A DNA stretch of 64,000 nt from Lysinibacillus macroides. Its GTDB lineage: Bacteria > Bacillota > Bacilli > Bacillales_A > Planococcaceae. Location: positions 138,940 through 202,939 of the forward strand of contig NZ_LGCI01000014.1 of NCBI RefSeq assembly GCF_001281525.1, in the 5' to 3' direction. Below the pieces are notes generated by a model. It saw only the letters and a list, made by a program, of their open reading frames with translations. It did not search any database and was not told the origin of the DNA. Positions 1-8,700 of this stretch are shown in pieces; position 1 is the stretch's first letter, and the number at the start of each line of letters is the position of its first letter. The position numbers and the translations under genes are program-made.

Positions 1-34
1 TTGTATCTTGTAGTTCATGCGTATTTTTTTCCAT
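1..34 (-). CDS. tnpC: IS66 transposase TnpC, first residues only
   Basis: An ATG at 34 on the minus strand opens a frame (MEKNTHELQDT) that continues off the window. Its place directly after the IS66 orf2 gene is where the main IS66 transposase starts. The call rests only on gene order; eleven residues are too few to identify the family. No strong ribosome site is visible. A GTCA-closed hairpin at 51-83 lies between the two genes. Confidence 0.4.
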   Translation of the reverse strand, partial: MEKNTHELQDT

Positions 35-81
35 GAAAATAGAATACCATAAAGAGAGGTGACATGGATTGTCAACTCTCT

Positions 82-438
82 TTAAATGATAAATTTTGCA
101 TCCATTTTTTGATGTGCTTGTTTTTGTTCTAATGGAAGTCCATCAAGCAACCAATTTAATTGGCGAGGACTAATGCATTGAGGGTTGGATGTTTGTTCGT
201 CTGGCCATTGAAAAATGCCTTTTTCAAGACGGCGATAATACAACCAAAACCCATTATGATCCCAATGGAGAATCTTTAACTTATCTCGTTTGCGATTACA
301 GAAGACAAATAGATTGGAAGAGAAAGGATCCAGTTGAAAACTCATTTGAACAATCGCTGCCAATCCATCGATCGACTTTCGCAAATCTGTTGAACCCGTC
401 GCTAAATAGACTCGTTCAATGGGTGTTTTACTTAACAT
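82..438 (-). CDS. tnpB: IS66 accessory protein TnpB (IS66 Orf2)
   Basis: This 118-residue protein of the IS66 Orf2 family is needed for transposition of complete IS66 elements; its biochemical role is not settled. Family signatures are visible: TDLRKSIDGLA near residue 19, a FVFCNRKRDKLKIL stretch in the middle, and a WDHNGFWLYYRRLE segment after it. I start it at the ATG at 438, not further upstream, because family members begin just before the IERVYLATG stretch. It overlaps the end of orf1 by 11 bases, the usual coupled arrangement. Confidence 0.88.
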   Translation of the reverse strand: MLSKTPIERVYLATGSTDLRKSIDGLAAIVQMSFQLDPFSSNLFVFCNRKRDKLKILHWDHNGFWLYYRRLEKGIFQWPDEQTSNPQCISPRQLNWLLDGLPLEQKQAHQKMDAKFII

Positions 439-751
439 GTGACTGAAGAACCTGAAGCACTTCATTAAAAAGTGCATGATTGAAGCCTTCTTTAATTTCA
501 ATTGAAACATCTCCTACCTTAACTGTTAAAGTAGATGTTTCTTCAATCGAATTGGATGAATCGATGGCAACCCATTGTGTAAGAGGATAAGCGACGTGAG
601 TCGGTTCAGTATCCAATCGTTTCATCCAGCTATACATACTTTGGACACCTACTTGATTTTGTTTACACCAAGCTTTTACACTTGGCACTCCACTGGATCT
701 ACAGGCATCGATGCGTTCTTGCCACATCTGTTTTCGTTCCTCTGGTGACAT
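428..751 (-). CDS. tnpA: IS66 accessory protein TnpA (IS66 Orf1)
   Basis: This 107-residue protein has a helix-turn-helix-like front half (RSSGVPSVKAWCKQNQVG...MYSWMKRL) typical of IS66 Orf1, a putative DNA-binding accessory to the transposase. The start at 751 (MSPEERKQMW) is preceded by a strong AGGAGG-type ribosome site at about 759-764. It is the first gene of the element, and its stop overlaps the start of orf2. The gene appears intact. Confidence 0.85.
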   Translation of the reverse strand: MSPEERKQMWQERIDACRSSGVPSVKAWCKQNQVGVQSMYSWMKRLDTEPTHVAYPLTQWVAIDSSNSIEETSTLTVKVGDVSIEIKEGFNHALFNEVLQVLQSHVK

Positions 752-834
752 AAAAAACCTCCTAACAATTGATGTTAATGTGATTATCACAAAACTCGGC
801 AATTATTAGAAGGTGTGTAGTATTTGGCGCTTAC

Positions 835-1196
835 TTTCCTTAAATGATCTCTCAATTAAAACTGGCATCTCAAGTTCGTACATCTATAGGCTTGAGCAAT
901 CAAAAAGAAAATCTGTGAGCTTTCCCAAGCTTGTGGCACTTTCAGAAGCATTAGGAGTCGAACCATGGGTACTTGCGGGTTCGAGTCTTAACTGGAACAA
1001 AGGCGAGACAATAGGTTTAAAAGAATTATTGTTCAATCACCAGGTACAGCATGACGGGGAAATACTAAGTGCAGAGGTAAAAGAAATACTACTTGAAATC
1101 CTTGAAGCAACCCTCGATGCGGACTGGTCAAAAGAAAGTCTCTTGCAGGAATTGCAGGTGATCGGAGAATTGATCAGCGAATTAAAGGAGATTTAG
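835..1196 (+). pseudogene. XRE-family regulator, front end removed by IS66
   Basis: The frame carries the later part of a Cro/C1-type helix-turn-helix (LNDLSIKTGISSSYIYRLEQ) and an FPKLVALSEALGVEPWVL stretch typical of XRE proteins, then a short acidic helical tail. The coding signal begins exactly where the IS66 tip ends. The open frame does extend back into the element (to about 813), but those residues are IS sequence, so the native start and first helix are missing. It was probably a small transcription regulator, possibly of the island, and is now probably non-functional. Confidence 0.7.
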
Positions 1197-1202
1197 TTCT
1201 TC

Positions 1203-1231
1203 GGCGGTAACAGGCTTTCTGTTGCCGTTTA
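1203..1231 (+). terminator. Hairpin after the XRE fragment
   Basis: CGGTAACAG (1205-1213) pairs with CTGTTGCCG (1219-1227) around a GCTTT loop, with a short T run after it. It lies 8 bases after the XRE stop codon, as expected for a rho-independent terminator, though the T run is weak. Confidence 0.5.
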
Positions 1232-1387
1232 CATAAAGAACAGATACAGAATATTAATAATATAAATATAAGTTTCATATAAAACATAGATTTCTGTGGT
1301 ACTGTCAATATTTTTGTGTAAATGACGATTCACCCGTTCAAGGGAACTCATCACCTGGGTATTCAATTGTCCTTGTTCGAAGTGTTG

Positions 1388-1433
1388 ATTTGAGTGTGTA
1401 GGAAAGGGCTAGCCCTTTCCTACACACTCAAAT
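1388..1433. repeat. 46-bp perfect palindrome inside the IS256 element
   Basis: Positions 1388-1433 read identically on both strands around the centre AGGGCT/AGCCCT. There is no loop, so it would form a long perfect hairpin or cruciform. It lies between the left end of the IS and the 3' end of the transposase gene. It could stop transcription entering or leaving the element, or be a structural signal of this IS. Confidence 0.85.
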
Positions 1434-1454
1434 TTCGCGCTGGCGCGTCCCGGT

Positions 1455-2651
1455 CTAGTTTGCCGGTTCGTGCAGCTGCTCAAACATTTCTTCTAGCTTT
1501 GCACGGGCCTGATTGAAGCCGATGTGGCAGCGTGTGGCGAAACGTTGATTATAGTCTTCGAACTGCGTCACTAAAAAGCGCTCCAACGATTCTTCGTTCG
1601 GGAACTGTTCCTTGCGCTTTGTATATTTTTTGATTTGCTTATTGAACGACTCGATTAAATTCGTCGAGTAGATGCTTCGCCAAATCGCCTTGGGAAAGCC
1701 GTAAAACGTCAGTAAATACGGGTTTTCGAGTAAGCCTTGTGCGACTTTTTTATACGATGTGCCCCATTTTTCGCAGAACGTCTCGAGCGCTTTTTTCGCT
1801 GCTTCAGCGTTCTTTGCCTGGTGAATCGTTTTAAAATCCTCGCACACTTCCTTGCGATCTTCTACTCGGACTTTATGCATGATATTGCGTGCCACATGGA
1901 CAAGGCACACCTGATATTTTGCCTTTGGAAACACATTAAACACAGCGTCTGCCATGCCTTTTAAGCCGTCTGATACGAATAAAAGTACGTCTTCTACACC
2001 ACGGTCTTTGAGCTCTTGTAGTAGCTCCTGCCAGTTGTAGGCCGATTCTGTTGGGGCAATCGTATAGCCAAGCACTTCTTTAGAGCCGTCTTCACGAATA
2101 CCAACTGCAATATAGACGGCCTCTTTTGACACCGTATCACGACGCACGGCAATATACGTCGCGTCTAAATACACGCAGACGTAACGATTGTGCAAAGGAC
2201 GGTTATTAAAGGCTTCTACCGTTTCTGAAACAGCCTTTGTCATATTCGAAATCGTTTGCGGCGTATAGTGATGCCCATACATTTTCTCAATTAATTGCGC
2301 AATTTCCGCCATCGTAATGCCTTTTTTGAACAAGTGAATGACCGTTTCTTCCAGCGTATCGTTCGAGCGCTTATATGGTACCACTGTCTGTTGTTTAAAC
2401 TCACCGTTGCGATCCCGCGGGATTTGAAGCGTTAAATCGCCGTACTCCGTGTGAAGTGTACGCGAATAAGACCCATTGCGAGAATTGCCTGAGTTGAACC
2501 CGATACGATCGTATTTTTCGTAATCCAAAAATTCCGTCAGCTCTGTCGCCAGTAGCGAGTTGATCGCCATTTCCAAGTGCGAACGAAAAACCTCGGTAAT
2601 ATCTTGTTTTTTGACTAGTGCATCGACAATTTCTGTTGTAAACTGATTCAT
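1455..2651 (-). CDS. IS256-family transposase (mutator type)
   Basis: This 398-residue DDE transposase of the IS256/MULE group has the usual length. It shows the characteristic FRSHLEMAINSLLATELTEFL front, the YLDATY motif with the first catalytic aspartate, the FVSDGLKGM motif with the second, and an IWRSIYSTNLIESFNKQIKK segment holding the catalytic glutamate. It starts at the ATG at 2651 after an AGAGGT-type ribosome site. It would catalyse movement of the surrounding 1.46-kb element. It is more GC-rich than its neighbours, consistent with arrival from elsewhere. Confidence 0.95.
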   Translation of the reverse strand: MNQFTTEIVDALVKKQDITEVFRSHLEMAINSLLATELTEFLDYEKYDRIGFNSGNSRNGSYSRTLHTEYGDLTLQIPRDRNGEFKQQTVVPYKRSNDTLEETVIHLFKKGITMAEIAQLIEKMYGHHYTPQTISNMTKAVSETVEAFNNRPLHNRYVCVYLDATYIAVRRDTVSKEAVYIAVGIREDGSKEVLGYTIAPTESAYNWQELLQELKDRGVEDVLLFVSDGLKGMADAVFNVFPKAKYQVCLVHVARNIMHKVRVEDRKEVCEDFKTIHQAKNAEAAKKALETFCEKWGTSYKKVAQGLLENPYLLTFYGFPKAIWRSIYSTNLIESFNKQIKKYTKRKEQFPNEESLERFLVTQFEDYNQRFATRCHIGFNQARAKLEEMFEQLHEPAN

Positions 2652-2922
2652 AGGGAAGACCTCTTTTCTAGGATTGGTTGTGGTGACTTAATTCTACCAA
2701 GAAAGGGTCTTCCTTTTTCTATGGAATTTTCTATTTACACAAAATATTTTATACTCTCATTTCTGTGATACCAGGTATACAAAACTTTATATAACATATA
2801 TCGAAAGTATATAGAAGATATACATATGATTTTTAAGTCGAGTAAGTGTTCGATTAGAATACTTGACTATAGCCAATAACCCCTTTATAATTCACAGAAA
2901 ATAGCAAAAAGAGGTGAAAAAG

Positions 2923-2991
2923 ATGGTTTTGAAGAATCAATTGAAGAATAATTATATAAATAAAAGGCAAAGCACTTACCGAATCGGCTAA
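2923..2991 (+). CDS. Possible 22-codon leader peptide
   Basis: A short frame, MVLKNQLKNNYINKRQSTYRIG, has an AGAGGTG ribosome site about 7 bases upstream. Its last codons form the left arm of the terminator at 2969-3013. A short translated frame overlapping a terminator just upstream of a gene is the layout of attenuators, but I see no run of one amino acid and no second competing hairpin. It may be a chance frame. Confidence 0.3.
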   Translation: MVLKNQLKNNYINKRQSTYRIG

Positions 2992-3013
2992 CGAATCTGG
3001 TAGGTGCTTTTTT
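2969..3013 (+). terminator. Rho-independent terminator upstream of the nuclease gene
   Basis: AAGCACTTACC (2970-2980) pairs with GGTAGGTGCTT (2999-3009) with one wobble, and T residues follow to 3013. It lies between the IS256 element and the gene at 3080, and would shield the defence operon from read-through or act as an attenuator. Confidence 0.75.
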
Positions 3014-3079
3014 CATGTATTTATTTTTTACCAAACCCAAAAGAGAAGGAATAATCAAATTTTGAAAGGATGGAATGGC

Positions 3080-4177
3080 ATGGGTAAGAGTGGTACGAAG
3101 AAAGAAAATTTACTATCTATATTCTTGAAGGAAAATCCGCAATTGCTTTCAGATGCACTTGGATTTCAGGTCAATAATATTACGCTTGAACAACGTATTG
3201 CATACAATCACATGGATATTCGTGGAGTTGATTCTAAGAGAAGAATTCCTGTTATTATCGAAGTACAGGTCACGAAAGCAAATAAGAAGTATCTGAACAG
3301 AGTAATAGAGATGATTGAAAAAAATAATGAATCAGTTATCGTATGGATTGCCAAATCATTCGATGATGAAATTTTGGATGAACTGAAAAAATGGTTTGAG
3401 TCGCATCAAAAAGAGTTTGTTGATTTTTATGCCCTTTCGCTTCATGAAGATACCATCGCTGTATTGGAAAAACTAAATGAAATGTATCGTTTGGATATAT
3501 ATAAGAACTTTTATCTGTTAAGGGAACTGAATCCCCTGCTAAATGCTGAATTAGTGAACCACCAAATTCATCCATCGCATTGTGGGCAGATTAATACAAA
3601 TCCATCACTACCTGACTTTGACCGAACTGAAGATGTAAAGCGAGCAATGTTACAAGTGTTACGTAGCAAAATACCGTACTTTCTAAATTTCCATTACGAT
3701 AAAAAGACAAATCGAAATGATCGAATCCTTACTTGCGGTGCGGGTAAAACAGGGATAATTTATAGATGCTCAGCAGAAGATGTTCGGAATCTTGCATTTG
3801 TCGAGCTATACTTCGACAAAGCAGAAAAGGATTGGTACGAATCATTTAAAGGTATTGAAAGGGAACTCGTTGCTACTATTCACAAGGATTTGTGCTTTAG
3901 GAAAAGGAGAATTGGGGTTTATTTCAAGCCAGACGAGGATTATGAACAAACCTTTGAGAAAATTGCGGAGGTCTTTCAGAAAATGATAGATGGATTCTCC
4001 CTCTATATTCTTGGAGGAAAAGAACTTGGCATACCTCATTCAGAAAAGGATTATGAAGAACATACAAAGAAAAAATTTGTTCAATTTCCAATTAAGTTAC
4101 CAGAGCAACCGTTCCCAACCGAGGACAGTTATAGAATTCAGATGGAGGAATTATCCGAACTGTTGTTAACAAAGTAA
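3080..4177 (+). CDS. Restriction-nuclease-like protein, DUF4268-like
   Basis: This 365-residue soluble protein has a front part with a PD-(D/E)xK-like core (VIIEVQVTKANKKYLNRVI, about residues 60-80, where the E and the following residues resemble ExQ/ExK sites). Its back part (VELYFDKAEKDWYESF...RRIGVYF) resembles DUF4268 domains found attached to nuclease-like defence proteins. I start at the ATG at 3080, nine bases after an AAAGGA site; an in-frame TTG at 3062 is less likely. A terminator follows at 4185, so it is its own unit just ahead of BREX. A defence role is inferred from domain and neighbours. Confidence 0.55.
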   Translation: MGKSGTKKENLLSIFLKENPQLLSDALGFQVNNITLEQRIAYNHMDIRGVDSKRRIPVIIEVQVTKANKKYLNRVIEMIEKNNESVIVWIAKSFDDEILDELKKWFESHQKEFVDFYALSLHEDTIAVLEKLNEMYRLDIYKNFYLLRELNPLLNAELVNHQIHPSHCGQINTNPSLPDFDRTEDVKRAMLQVLRSKIPYFLNFHYDKKTNRNDRILTCGAGKTGIIYRCSAEDVRNLAFVELYFDKAEKDWYESFKGIERELVATIHKDLCFRKRRIGVYFKPDEDYEQTFEKIAEVFQKMIDGFSLYILGGKELGIPHSEKDYEEHTKKKFVQFPIKLPEQPFPTEDSYRIQMEELSELLLTK

Positions 4178-4184
4178 CACCATT

Positions 4185-4221
4185 AAAGGCTTCATGTCCG
4201 TTGAGATGTGAAGTCTTTTTT
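4185..4221 (+). terminator. Terminator after the nuclease-like gene
   Basis: AAGGCTTCAT pairs with ATGTGAAGTCTT around a short loop and is followed by a run of six T. It separates the gene at 3080 from the BREX promoter. Confidence 0.7.
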
Positions 4222-4268
4222 GTTTCTTGTATCATTTTAGGAGAATAAGTCGAATGGCCAGGATAAAA

Positions 4269-4297
4269 TTGAATTAAAAATAGAGTAAGAGTAAAAT
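4269..4297 (+). promoter_or_regulatory. Candidate sigma-A promoter of the BREX operon
   Basis: TTGAAT (4269-4274) and TAAAAT (4292-4297) are separated by exactly 17 bases. Each differs from consensus by two or fewer bases. It lies about 40 bases ahead of the first gene of the cluster and just after the previous terminator, so it is a sensible start for the BREX transcript. Confidence 0.55.
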
Positions 4298-4335
4298 AAG
4301 AGTTAAGTGAAATTCAATTGTACGAGGTGAACTTC

Positions 4336-4578
4336 GTGGAAGTAAGGCTTTTTTATCGCACTCAACGAGATTTAGCTACAGCGTTAAATCAATTGGTTGA
4401 TGCATATTGGCAAGAAGAAATAAAGGAAGATGAACTTATAGAAGGTATTAAGAGTATGTACGAACATAATCAGGAGAAGCTGATAAAGAATAATGAGTTT
4501 ACCAAGGTGGTTCAACAGCAAAGCGGAAAAAGACGATTAGCGATTGTTGGAAAAATTTTAGAAAAAGAAATAGGTTAA
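4336..4578 (+). CDS. Small protein at the head of the BREX operon (TIGR04540-like)
   Basis: This 80-residue soluble, charged protein (MEVRLFYRTQRDLATALNQLVDAYWQ...) is probably all alpha-helical. I place the start at the GTG at 4336, five bases after GAGGTGA; an in-frame TTG at 4318 has no ribosome site. It resembles small proteins of the TIGR04540 type that I recall near Bacillus defence operons, but that match is from memory. It lies 26 bases before brxA on the same transcript, so a regulatory or accessory role in BREX is possible. Its function is unknown. Confidence 0.55.
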   Translation: MEVRLFYRTQRDLATALNQLVDAYWQEEIKEDELIEGIKSMYEHNQEKLIKNNEFTKVVQQQSGKRRLAIVGKILEKEIG

Positions 4579-4604
4579 TAGTCTTGTGTGAAAGGTAGGA
4601 TCAG

Positions 4605-5201
4605 ATGACAATAGATTTAGAATACTCTTCAAGTTTGAATGGTGCATCCTATTTATTATTTGAACTTAAACAAGTTATTAAATTAAAGCGAATGGGTTTA
4701 ACATCATCAGAAATAAGAGCTAAAGTGATTGAAGAGAACCTCTTTCAATTTGAAAACAAAGGTAGAATCAATCGTGCATTGCCATCCGTTATGCGGAGAG
4801 CAGAAGTGATTGACAAAAGTTTAGCTGACCTCTTATTAGAAGGCTCTATTGAGATGGCGAAGGTTATCAATTTATATGCCATTATGAAAACAGATTTGCT
4901 GTTTTTCGAATTCATGAATGAAGTGATAGGCGAGAAACTCCATAATAACGACCTTTTAATTGAAAAGAAAGACATAAACGTCTTCTTTACTACAAAAGCG
5001 GAACAAAGTGAAAAGGTCGCCAGTTGGAGTGCCATTAATACGGAAAAGCTGAAACGGGCATTTATGCAAGTGTTATTCGAAAGCGGATTACTAAAAAAAA
5101 GACGAGGCGAGGAGTTAAGTCGTCTTATTGTTGACGAGCAAATAAAGGATCATTTAATCCGCATTGGTGATGCAAAGTATGTTCAGGCGATGGGAGAGTA
5201 A
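4605..5201 (+). CDS. brxA: BREX protein BrxA (DUF1819)
   Basis: This 198-residue protein is of the usual BrxA length. The start (SSSLNGASYLLFELKQVIKLKRMGLTSSEIRAKV) and the RINRALPSVMRRAEVID and KLKRAFMQVLFESGLL segments fit DUF1819. BrxA is a small helical protein required for BREX phage protection and can bind DNA in studied systems; its exact task is not settled. It begins at ATG 4605 and ends three bases before brxB, so the two are co-translated. Gene order with brxB-brxC-pglX-pglZ-brxL marks type 1 BREX. Confidence 0.9.
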   Translation: MTIDLEYSSSLNGASYLLFELKQVIKLKRMGLTSSEIRAKVIEENLFQFENKGRINRALPSVMRRAEVIDKSLADLLLEGSIEMAKVINLYAIMKTDLLFFEFMNEVIGEKLHNNDLLIEKKDINVFFTTKAEQSEKVASWSAINTEKLKRAFMQVLFESGLLKKRRGEELSRLIVDEQIKDHLIRIGDAKYVQAMGE

Positions 5202-5203
5202 AT

Positions 5204-5770
5204 ATGGCTACTTTGAAGGAAAGATTGAAGAAAATTAGTAATCGTATAAAGGAAGACAAATTCATCGAGGGACGTGGATTAGGAAATGAAATTAGCTTTT
5301 ATATCTTTGATTATGATCCAAAAGATGAATTAGAAGTACGGGATTTTATTAAAATTCTTCACAAAGAATTTAATAATGGTCTCTATAATCGTAGAATTAT
5401 TGAGTTTGATCTATACAAAATGTTAATTGAGATAACTAAAGAAAAAAGAATCTTTGACCGTATTTTTGATATGGAAGAACGGCAGGGGAAAGATGCTTTA
5501 TTTAAAGCCATGACAACATTTGCGAAACCTGAAATCTTCCTGCAAAAAATTAAAGAACAGATGGGAGAGCATAATGTTGTTTTCCTGACGGGCGTTGGTA
5601 AAGTATATCCATTTGTACGATCCCATAATATCTTGAATAATCTTCAAGAGGTATTGGATAAGATCCCTGTGATTTTGTTTTATCCAGGGCAATACAGCGG
5701 TCAGGATTTACAGCTTTTTGGTAAATTCAAAGATGATAACTACTATCGTGCATTCCGCTTAGTTGATTAA
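5204..5770 (+). CDS. brxB: BREX protein BrxB (DUF1788)
   Basis: This 188-residue protein matches DUF1788 in length and in its end (VLDKIPVILFYPGQYSGQDLQLFGKFKDDNYYRAFRLVD), which is strongly conserved in BrxB. An FLTGVGKVYPFVRSH stretch is in the middle. BrxB is an essential BREX component thought to act with BrxC and PglZ, with no known enzyme activity. It follows brxA by two bases and precedes brxC by about 19, with a GGAAGAGGGGG ribosome site for the latter. Confidence 0.92.
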   Translation: MATLKERLKKISNRIKEDKFIEGRGLGNEISFYIFDYDPKDELEVRDFIKILHKEFNNGLYNRRIIEFDLYKMLIEITKEKRIFDRIFDMEERQGKDALFKAMTTFAKPEIFLQKIKEQMGEHNVVFLTGVGKVYPFVRSHNILNNLQEVLDKIPVILFYPGQYSGQDLQLFGKFKDDNYYRAFRLVD

Positions 5771-5789
5771 AGGAAGAGGGGGAAATTAG

Positions 5790-8700
5790 ATGCTACTAAA
5801 AGAGATGTTCTTAAAAGATATTGAACGTGATATTCGTGGGGTTATTAAAGTTGCTCAAACAAACGAAGCGGATATTTATCAGGAGTTAGATGAGTATGTT
5901 GTAACACAAGAGCTACATCGACATTTTTCCAAGTTCTATGAAAACTATCAAAAGGGGATTAATGGCAAGACAGATAAAATGGGAGTTTGGATCTCAGGGT
6001 TCTTCGGATCTGGTAAATCACACTTCCTTAAAATTCTTGCGTATTTATTAGAAAACAGAGCTGTACAGGGAAAGAAGCCCGTTGATTTCTTTGAGGAAAA
6101 AATCAAGGATTCACTTGTATATGCGAATATGAAACGTACAGCGGATGTTGATACAGAAGTGATTCTTTTTAACATTGATTCAAAAAGCTCACTCGATAAC
6201 AAATCAAAGGAAGATGCAATTCTACGTGTCTTCATGAAGGTGTTTTACGAGCATCGTGGCTATTATGGGGATATTCCTGGCGTTGCGGAGATGGAAAAGT
6301 ATTTAGACAAACAAGGAGTTTATGAAACGTTTAAAACGGAATTTAAGGCTCTTGCTGGTGAGTCATGGGAAGATCGTCGCAACAGCTTCTATTTTGATGC
6401 GGATTTTGTCATCGGTGCATTAGTGAAGGCGACGAATATGACAGAAGAATCAGCCCGAAATTGGTTTGAAAATGGTGTAAATAACTTTGAAATTAGCATC
6501 GAGAAATTTGCCAAGGATGTAAAAGAGTACATTGATAGTAAAGGCCCTAATTTCCATTTAGTATTTCTTGTAGATGAAATTGGGCAATATATCGGCGATA
6601 GTCGCAACTTAATGCTAAACCTCCAGACATTAACTGAGGATTTAGGAACATATGCCCAAGGTAAAGTGTGGATCATGGTAACTTCACAAGAAAGCATTGA
6701 TTCTATTGTGAAGGTAAAAGGTGACGACTTTTCACGAATTCAAGGTCGTTTTGATACAAGACTATCCCTATCATCCATTTCAGTAGATGAAGTTATTAAG
6801 AAGCGTATATTAGAAAAATATCCGCATGTATTGAATAAGCTTAGAGCGGATTATCCGAATAAGAGTGCAATCCTCAAAAATTTAATCAGCTTCCGAGAGA
6901 GTACAGCAGACTTACGGGGTTATGATAACGACTTAGAATTTGGGGATGTGTACCCATTTGTTCCATACCAATTCAAGCTATTGCAAAATGTTTTTGAACA
7001 GGTACGGAAGCATGGTTCTTCAGGGAAGCATTTATCCGAAGGGGAACGTTCTATGCTATCAGCGTTTAAGGAAGCAGGACTTCGTTATAAAGATGCTGAA
7101 GAGGGTTCGCTTATTCCATTCTATGCTTTCTACGATACGATTAAGGAATTCCTAAACCCATCCATTTCAAGGGTTATAGAGGGTGCTAAAGAAAATCCTG
7201 CACTAAAAGATGATCCTTTTAATGTAGATTTGTTGAAGGTATTATTCATGATTAAGTATATCAAGGAACTTCCTGCAAACATTGATAATATCGCAACACT
7301 TATGGTTACACGTATTGATGAGGACAAACTTCAGCTTAAAGAAAAAATCAAAGCTTCTTTACGAAAACTGATTTCACAAACACTCATCCAGAAGAATGGT
7401 GATAATTATTCGTTCCTAACTGATGATGAACAGGACATAAATAAGGAAATAAAAGATACAAAAATTGAAGAAGAAATATTAAAGCGAGAATTAAGGTCGT
7501 ATATTTTTGACGGATTATATGGTGATAAAAAATTTGTTTATTCAAAACAATATATGTTCCCATTCAATCAAAAAATGGACGAAAAAAATCATGGTAGCCA
7601 AACAGCGAGTATCGGAGTGCAAATTTTCTCTCCTCTTTCTGAGCAATATTTTAAATCGGATCAGGAATTAATGATGATGAGTTCGGGAAGCGGAGAAATG
7701 ATTATTAAACTTGGTGGCAATGAAATCTATGTTGAGGAAATGGAAGAAGCATTGCGTATTGAAGAACATCGTAGAAAAAAGAATATTCCACAACTTCCAG
7801 AAAACTTACAAAACATTTTAAACAATAAATTGGCTGAAGTTCGTGATCGAAGACGAAGAGTTCAGGAGTTGTTAGAAGATGCTGTGAAAGACGCTGTTTT
7901 CTTTGTAAATGGTGAGAAAATGGATATTAAAGGCTCAAATGTAAAAGAGAAATTCAATACAGCATTAAAACAATTAGTAGATAACGTATATACGAAATTA
8001 GGATATGTTAAAGAGCATCTGGATAATGAACGTGAATTGATTTCCATATTGGCATCCGATGATCAACAAATCTCATTTGATGAACAAATTAGTTCAAATC
8101 CTAATGAACTTGCCAAACGAGAGGTGTATGAGTTTATCGACCTACAAGAGCAAATTGGTAAACAGATGCGAGTAAAGCTTGTGTATGATCGTTTTCAGGA
8201 CAAACCATATGGCTGGAAACAGCTCGATATCGCACGTCTGGTAGCTGAGTTACTAAAAGAACAAAGAATTCGTATTCGCTACAACTCTGAATACATGGAG
8301 CCAGAGAAGGATACAAACAAACTATTGACGATCTTTGGAAAGACAACTGAAGCGGACAAAGGAATTATTACAAAACGAGTGAAAGTGGATGAAGCACTCA
8401 TTCGTACAGCTAAACGGGTTTGTAAGGAAGTATTCAATACAACAGATTTGGCTGATGATGAAGACGGTCTTGTGAAGGATATACGTACGCTTATTGCTAA
8501 TCAGATTGCTGAAATTAACGCATATAAAGCTCGCTTCGAGGGGCGGAAATACCCTGGCATGAGCCTCCTTAACAAAGGTTTGGAGTATTTTGAGCAGTTT
8601 AATAACCAGCTTGATAATTCCTCTTTCTTCACAAAATTAAAAGATCTTGAAGATGATTTAGCTGATTGGGAAGAAGATATTGTATATGTAAAAAGCTTCT

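Larger units (their letters stand above)
1..834 (-). mobile_element. IS66-family insertion sequence (partial, runs off window)
   Basis: This is the left part of an IS66-type element. Two overlapping accessory genes (orf1 and orf2) read on the minus strand, and the start of a third reads off the window. On the minus strand the element tip begins GTAAGCGCC at position 834, the usual start of IS66-family terminal repeats. The other end and the target duplication lie outside the window. The element abuts the XRE gene fragment at 835, so it appears to have landed inside that gene. Confidence 0.8.
1298..2758 (-). mobile_element. IS256-family insertion sequence, complete
   Basis: The element is 1461 bp with imperfect terminal repeats of about 26 bp. 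The left end starts GGTACTGTCA and the right end, read on the minus strand, starts GAGAGTATAA; both run into TTTTGTGTAAAT. The 8-mer ATTTCTGT occurs immediately outside both ends (1290-1297 and 2759-2766), which is the target duplication size usual for IS256. The transposase inside is full length. The preserved duplication suggests a fairly recent simple insertion. Confidence 0.9.
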
